From Ceratodon purpureus (Eukaryota; Streptophyta; Bryopsida; Pseudoditrichales; Ditrichaceae): 64,000 nt of DNA. This document shows positions 58,610-64,000 of this stretch, piece after piece. The number at the start of each line of letters is the position of its first letter. The stretch's first letter is position 1. A program made the translations under genes and the position numbers. The notes below the pieces were generated by a model that did not search any database, was not told the DNA's origin, and saw only the letters and a list, made by a program, of their open reading frames with translations. The stretch is from contig CM026426.1 of NCBI GenBank assembly GCA_014871385.1, positions 95,400,238 to 95,464,237 on the forward strand, given 5' to 3'.

Positions 58610-58800
58610 TTTACCAAAGACAAACAATAACCCAACCGAATCCAACCGAACCAACCTTTAAACCACATCTCCAACCCAACCCGCCACCAATCCAACCAAA
58701 TCCCAAACCACATCCCTAACCCAACCCTAAACCAACCCAAGGCAAACCCCAAACCACATCCAGAACGACATCCGGCATCCAACCAGATTTGAACCCAAAT
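58610..58800. repeat. AACCCAACC-rich degenerate tandem tract
   Basis: Irregular repeats of CCAACC, CCCAAACCACATCC and CCTAAACC. They follow a T-rich tract with an abrupt strand-composition switch. Confidence 0.6.
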
Positions 58801-59519
58801 TGAAGCAAAATACCAATGCCAAATTCCACCTAATTATCCCATAACATTTGTAAATACTGAGCAGTGATTAAATAAATTAAGCCACCCCTTGTATTGCCAT
58901 CGTCACTTGCTACTGCCCCGATTGGATGCAGTTATTCACTTGAATCGAGTGGCCCAACGTAGGTTGCGAATTGAATTCCGCTGAGGTGAGGACCAAACTG
59001 ACATAACCTAACACCAAATTGGAGATTCCTTGAAGAATGCAATGTTGTGCACACTTTTTTCTACATTTTAGGATGGTTATAATTAGCACATTCACTTAAA
59101 TTTGAAACTGTGACAATTGTAGTCATACAATCTATGTTAATGAATTCCATTTCAAAACTAAACCTAGATACGCACCAAAATGGATTAACAAGGCTATAGG
59201 TGACACTTACTATGATAAGTCAAAACACTGAAATCTTCACTCTTCAATTATGCCTTCTAAAAACACCTGTAACAAAGATATAAGCATGCACGGTAATAGG
59301 AACACACGGTTATTGGTGTTTTCATGTCATACTTTTTGAACAAAAAATTCAAAAGAAAAACAACATACTGTAGTCATAGGATGTGAATCACTTCACAAAA
59401 AACATCAAAATTCTCAAAAAGTTACCAATCACCGCTCTCCGCTCACCGCTATCCGCTTGCAGACCAGCTTTTCCCCACAGCCGACGCAGTGGCCGAGTTG
59501 AGTCAGTGGCAGAGTCGAC
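58801..59519. other. Spacer without a gene
   Basis: Nothing supportable; AT-rich with short CCGCTCACCGCTATCCGCTT-type sequence at 59433-59460. Confidence 0.45.
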
Positions 59520-60313
59520 GTGGAGGCAGAGTCCACAATGTTACGGAGTCAACCCGTGACACCAATTTGTCTGCCAAAGACTTTAAAGGCGCTTCTAGCA
59601 GGGTTTCAAAACCTTCAACAGAAACTACATGAGACAAAGAAACGGTCAGCACAAGAGCAGCTTATCAATACCCACCTAGAAGGTGTTCCGGTAAAAAACG
59701 TTCACTTCCTCGACGACTACGGGTTGCAGGCCAAGTGGGCACAGCGGGGGGAAGATCGGCTTACAATGGAGAGGCTCAAGGCTGACCTGTTGGCAAAGAG
59801 AAAGTTAGCTCAACAGTAGCTGAAGAGGCGACCACCACATCAAGGCAGGAATATCCAACTAAATATCTTCTACAATTGGAAGCATTATAGCAGGCTACAC
59901 TAGCAAGGGTAGCTACGTTACAACACTAGCAAGGGGAGCCACAAGGAGCCATGGTTCAATGATCGACATTGTTGGAGTAGGAGTTCAATCGTCGTGTCCA
60001 AGAAGCAGCTGAGCAGGTGACTGCTCAACACTTGGCTGCACAGCAGCAAGAAATGGAGGGTCTAGAGAGAGAGAAGCAGGACTTTGCACAACAGCAAGAC
60101 TTGTGGGAAGAGCACAGAAGGCGGCAGGAGCATGAGCGCACTGAAGGAGCTGCCGCTAAAGCTCCTTATTTATCCACTACACCACTGAAGATGACAGTCA
60201 ACAGGAGCGTTCCTAGACCATCCCTTGCAATGATTTCCGCTGCTACTCATAGACTTCTAGGGTATGTGGACCATCTTACCGCTGACGTGCATCAGCTTGC
60301 GCCATCGACCTAG
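59520..60313 (+). pseudogene. Degenerate Gln-rich coiled-coil ORF (gag-like?)
   Basis: 59520-59819 encodes a helical, Lys/Gln-rich peptide (LLAGFQNLQQKLHETKKRSA, DDYGLQAKWAQRGED). Near 59800 the sense moves to another frame that continues through VAEEATTTSRQEYPTKYLLQ and, after four in-frame stops between 59888 and 59985, into AAQQQEMEGLEREKQDFAQQ and WEEHRRRQEHERTEG, ending at 60313. Two or three of the four stops are TAG where a Gln codon would suit the Gln-rich context. Coiled-coil and Gln-rich composition would fit a retrotransposon gag or an accessory transposon protein, but no zinc knuckle, protease or polymerase follows, so no identity is claimed. Confidence 0.4.
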
Positions 60314-61020
60314 TCAGCGGCATATTTCACGAAATCAGTAGAGCCCACTTTTCCGGGCCCAGTCCCATTATCTACCTGTCGGAACACGAAAACTCGCTTT
60401 TCATCCGGTTAACACCAAAACAAGCGGAAACTCCCTTCCTATCCGTGTGATTCTGAGTATTGTCTACGGGTTCAATAGTGCTTTGTCAGATACTCACAAC
60501 CAATCCGGTTTCCTTCTCTGCCCGAATTGTATCTCCGGAACTGGATATTTCCTCTTTCTCTCTCTCTCTCTTCTCTTCCTTACTCAGTGAATTTGGTTGA
60601 ACCAACCCCAAAGTACCATACATGGCACAACCTCACAACTGACCTAGAAGGCTCTTGTCAGCAGGTCACACAAGTAGTTCCTTTCGGTCCCTGAGACTAC
60701 AACAACAAACCTCGGGGGGTTTACTTCCATTTCATTCCAAATGATGTCCAAAAAAAAATAGGATGCAATAAATTGTTTCAAAGTAAAAATTACAATTTGT
60801 TTCAAAGTAATATTGCATGTCTTATATTTATGAAGACTGGTTTAAATAAATATAGGGTGATTTATATTCGCTCATATTATGTATACATTTAATTTAATAT
60901 TAGGGGTTCAAAAATTAAAAAGGACACGTGTCATGGTCCTATTGGTTGGGTTGTTTGAAGACCTCGCTTCAGATGTGGATCTCGAAAGTTTGAGGTAATT
61001 ATTTTCCGATCAGAAGGATA
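60314..61020. other. Spacer upstream of BED-DDE copy 2
   Basis: Contains a CT microsatellite at 60555-60580 and AT-rich sequence at 60740-60900; no gene. Confidence 0.45.
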
Positions 61021-61165
61021 GGTCATCTTGCCGGCATTGCGTTATGCTCCATGTTGAGTTTTTGTTGCGAAAGGGTTAGGGCTTAAGAAAGGTGGTCTTC
61101 TCGGCATTGCGTTATGCTCTCTGTTGAGTGTTTCTAAATGCGTAAGGATTAGGGTTTCAGAAAGT
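61021..61165. repeat. ~70-bp tandem duplication in the leader of BED-DDE copy 2
   Basis: GGCATTGCGTTATGCTC, TGTTGAGT, then TTAGGG and AGAAAG occur twice, offset 70 bp, in the 200 bp preceding the ATG at 61218. Copy 1 also has a short internal duplication (GCGGTTGTGGGTCTT) in its leader at 50450-50500. Confidence 0.65.
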
Positions 61166-61217
61166 GACAACATTGTCTTTGATTGTTTGCGTCTAGAGTA
61201 TTGAGGATGCTATCAGC

Positions 61218-64000
61218 ATGGCTGGAGTTAAGCTAATCCTTTGGACTCTATTGAGTGAAGATGCCAATCCTGAATGTCTCGGCTCTCTTGACTGTACAGA
61301 GAACGATTCTTATGCCGCTTTGAGAGTGTTGTTGGAGGAGGCCGAGATACTTGATGGCGGTTTTGATTTCTGGGATCCTAGTTTGAAGTGCCGCATTAGA
61401 AAGAAGCTAGAGCGGTTGAACAAGATTGGATCTGATGCTTTCATGATACCGGCGGTCGAAGAAGCAGAAGTTACAGCCACAGTTGGAGAAAAGAGGAAGC
61501 GACCTAATTTTCCTACAAGTGGCGATGGCGAAGAGATGGTTTCGGTGCTAAACCTACCCTTTGACGACAATGACACTCAACTTGAGAGCGGTCTGTTTGA
61601 TTCGGAAGTTGGTAGCACAGTGCCAACCACTTTGACAACAACTTTTGAGGTGTTGTTAGATGATATGAAGTCAACCCTACTGTCAACCGAAGTCCTTGCA
61701 AAGTACTCAGCAGCTGTAGATAAATTGAAGGTTGAAATGAAGGGGACAACTGTGGATGATCATATGTGGTGTTTGAAATCGTGGGATAAGGATGGGAAGG
61801 GGATAGTGAAGTTGTATTGTGGGGAGTGCAGCAAATTATACGGTAATTCAGTTGGAGACCATAGCAAAACGGCCATTTCTAACCTGTTCGGAAACTTTAG
61901 CAAGAAGCACTTGGTTTCAACTTCTCACATCAGAAATTGGTGCACAAGAACCGAGACCGAATTCAGCTCACTTCCTCAATCGGAGTCCAAAGAGAAAGGA
62001 GTTGTTATGACCCGAGCAGATCATGGGAAACTCGCAGACGAAGGCATTCACATTGTGAATATGATCAATGACAGTGTTGATGGAGACCAAAAACCTTTGA
62101 TAGTTATTGGAGATCGATCTTCGCCTCATATGCGTTGTTTTTGGCTGAAGGTTAATTGCAAGTTTTGTGGTGATTTTTTCCAGCTTTGTCCGCCTAAGAG
62201 GAATTTAGAAGCCAACTTGACCAATCACATCATGGGTCCAAAACACGCAAGCGCAGTGGAAGCAGCAGAGAACAATCGAGGCCGAACTAGTGTCTTGCGG
62301 ACAGGGAAGAAAGGACGTCCATCAACATCAATAGTATGTTTGGAGAACCAAAAAAGACTTCACTCATGGTTCACTCATGATGGCTCTAATAGTTTGTCAG
62401 GTCAGAATCACCATCCTCTTTCCCTTCTATGTTGGGGATACTGGAGATCTGTCTGTAAGTATGCTGGGAAGATATATTTGGTTAAAAGGTTGTTGTTGGA
62501 TTTACATCCTGGAGGTTCATGGATAGCTGAGCCAGAGACTAAAGGCAAGGTTGATATGGGTGCATGAGAGACCAAGATCATTGAAGGTTGCTTCAGACAC
62601 AAGGATTGTAAGAGGGTGTCAATGAGCGGTGCTCCGTTTGACGATCTGACATGTACCTGTTGCGCACGGATTCCACAGGAAGTCGACTTTTGTCATCGAA
62701 CAATACGTGAAGAGCTAAGTTCGGAAAAGAGGGGCACTAGATCTAGTGCCGGGGGTAGGAGGCTAGGGTTTTTGCAAGCCCATGAATTGTTTCAGTATTC
62801 TAAGCATAGAGCGTACGAAATTCGGCTTGCTAAACAGAAGCTATGTAGGATGAAGGCGTTAGTGTGTCAATTGAAAATCACCAGGCCAACGTTAAGAGAG
62901 GCAGTTGCAGAGTGTGAGAATAGAAGGGATGTGTTGAAACTATGTAACAACATTATTCTGGCACATAAAACTAAAGCGTTTGGAGGAAAAGCAGCCCTCT
63001 GGGATTTTATTGTAGACGTTGGTAATAATCTAAATAAGAAGTCGGCCAAGGGAAACAGATACAGCTCAAACACCGTAGCATTTGCCCAAACAGTTAAATT
63101 ATATGGGGGTAGACGCTTCACCAATTTGTTTTCATTAAACTTATCGGGGCCCTCATTGTCTACTGTGAAGTTAGCAAACAAAAAAGGTGTGCAGTTTGTG
63201 GTTGGATTTAGGCCTGAAATATTCACAGCAGTGGCGTCAATCTACAAGAATGCTATAGAAGCGTGTGGATTGGTTGGACCCATTCCTGTTCTCATGGCAG
63301 AAGACGAAACCAAAATCAAGACTCGAGTTTCCTGGGAGAGCCGATATGACACGCTGATTGGGTTTTGTGGAAGGGTGGAAGATCACATTTGCGAAGCTGG
63401 ATATAGTGTTTTAGTTGGTGACGACGAAGGTGGCTACAACAAGATCCTCGACAGCTTCCAGAACTGTAGGATGGGTACTTTTGCAAGGGTGATTATGGTC
63501 AATCCATTACATGTAAAGCTCCCCCGACTTGTGATAGCCATTTGCTGTACTTGCAACTCTTTCAAGTCGCCTTGGGTTCGAGAACAGTGGCTAAACATGG
63601 AAAAGATGTGGGCTGTCGAGTGCAAGCAGGTTGTGGGTCCTATTATCGGGCACGCCTCAGATGGTGATAGTAGGCATCGGCAACTTATGTTACAAGATTA
63701 TTTGTGTGACGATGTTACACAAAATAGACGATCAATACCGTGGGTGGGCTGGAAGCTATCTGTTCTCTTAAATGCTGATGGCGAGAGTATGGGATTACAC
63801 GATCAAGATTTTATTCACAATGGAAAGAAGCTCATAAATCCGTTGGATAGTCCTGCTAAGACACTTCAACTTGGAATGGATGTTGCTTGCATTCAACACA
63901 TTGAGGGAATATACAACAAGTTCAAGTTGGAAGAGCATGGGCTCAAACAAGAGGACATTGTTTGTAAAGACAGACAAAACTGGGGGAGTGCTCAAAGGAT
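61218..64000 (+). pseudogene. BED-finger DDE-like transposase, copy 2 (one TGA; runs off window)
   Basis: ATG 61218 opens 449 codons to TGA 62565-62567; the same frame then stays open to the window edge. N-terminal domain: DGGFDFWDPSLKCRIRKKLE. BED-like finger: C201-x2-C204, H215, H231, H237, C242. Second C2H2-type finger: C314-x2-C317-x19-H337-x5-H343. After the TGA: EGCFRHKDCKR, LTCTCCARIPQEVDFCH, then LAHKTKAFGGKAALWDF, NKKGVQFVVGF, and the catalytic-looking LMAEDETKIKTRVSWESRYD (Asp codon 63303-63305), GPIIGHASDGDSRHRQLM (~63640-63690), LHDQDFIHNGKKLINPLD and DRQNWGSAQR at the edge. All except the TGA region matches copy 1 closely. The third acidic motif (TDSCEFFFSK in copy 1) lies beyond the window. 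DNA-binding fingers plus an acidic triad suggest a transposase, inferred; the superfamily is not assigned. Confidence 0.7.

Overview
The window looks like nuclear DNA of a streptophyte, most plausibly a bryophyte-like land plant. The evidence is spliceosomal introns (GT..AG with matching phases), TATA boxes, B3 and RING domains, long AT-rich spacers, and several plant-type DNA transposon families in various states of decay. Species assignment is inference; no ribosomal or organellar marker is present. It is a transposon-dense accessory region with few intact host genes.

Layout, left to right. 1-1.4 kb is the 3' half of a CACTA (tnp2-type) transposase. 3.3-4.7 kb is a coiled-coil protein with a C-terminal Cys/His cluster, followed by duplicated non-coding DNA and a two-exon RING protein (6.7-7.6 kb). 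9.5-14.2 kb (minus) is a four-exon, DDE-like gene of unrecognised family carrying two in-frame stops. Just upstream of it sits a complete 6.75-kb piggyBac element (14302-21052) with 12-bp terminal inverted repeats and a TTAA duplication; its transposase is open except for one TGA. 21.3-25.4 kb holds a SOUL-like exon, three kinds of tandem repeat and a tRNA-like doublet. 26.1-27.7 kb is a second CACTA C-terminal fragment. 30.5-31.1 kb is a tentative three-exon gene.

33.3-37.9 kb has two head-to-head copies of an unrecognised protein family with separate TATA boxes; the minus-strand copy runs directly into a two-B3-domain segment. 38.1-39.4 kb (minus) is the N-terminal half of a third CACTA transposase.

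40.3-51.6 kb is one degenerate gene for a protein with a DNA N-4/N-6 methylase-like (PF01555-like) SAM motif. Its last two exons lie beyond a 7.5-kb intron that holds, antisense, a small gene with its own TATA box and a near full-length copy of a BED-finger, DDE-like transposase. A second, better-preserved copy of that transposase starts at 61.2 kb and runs off the window. 51.6-61 kb is mostly low-complexity DNA with a MITE-like hairpin, a stray copy of methylase-gene intron/exon sequence and a degenerate Gln-rich coiled-coil ORF.

Many pseudogenes are interrupted by single in-frame stops where the expected residue is Trp, Gln or Arg. This fits C-to-T decay of methylated, silenced repeats. Reading frames were assembled by eye; splice sites and family names have not been confirmed by alignment or transcript data.
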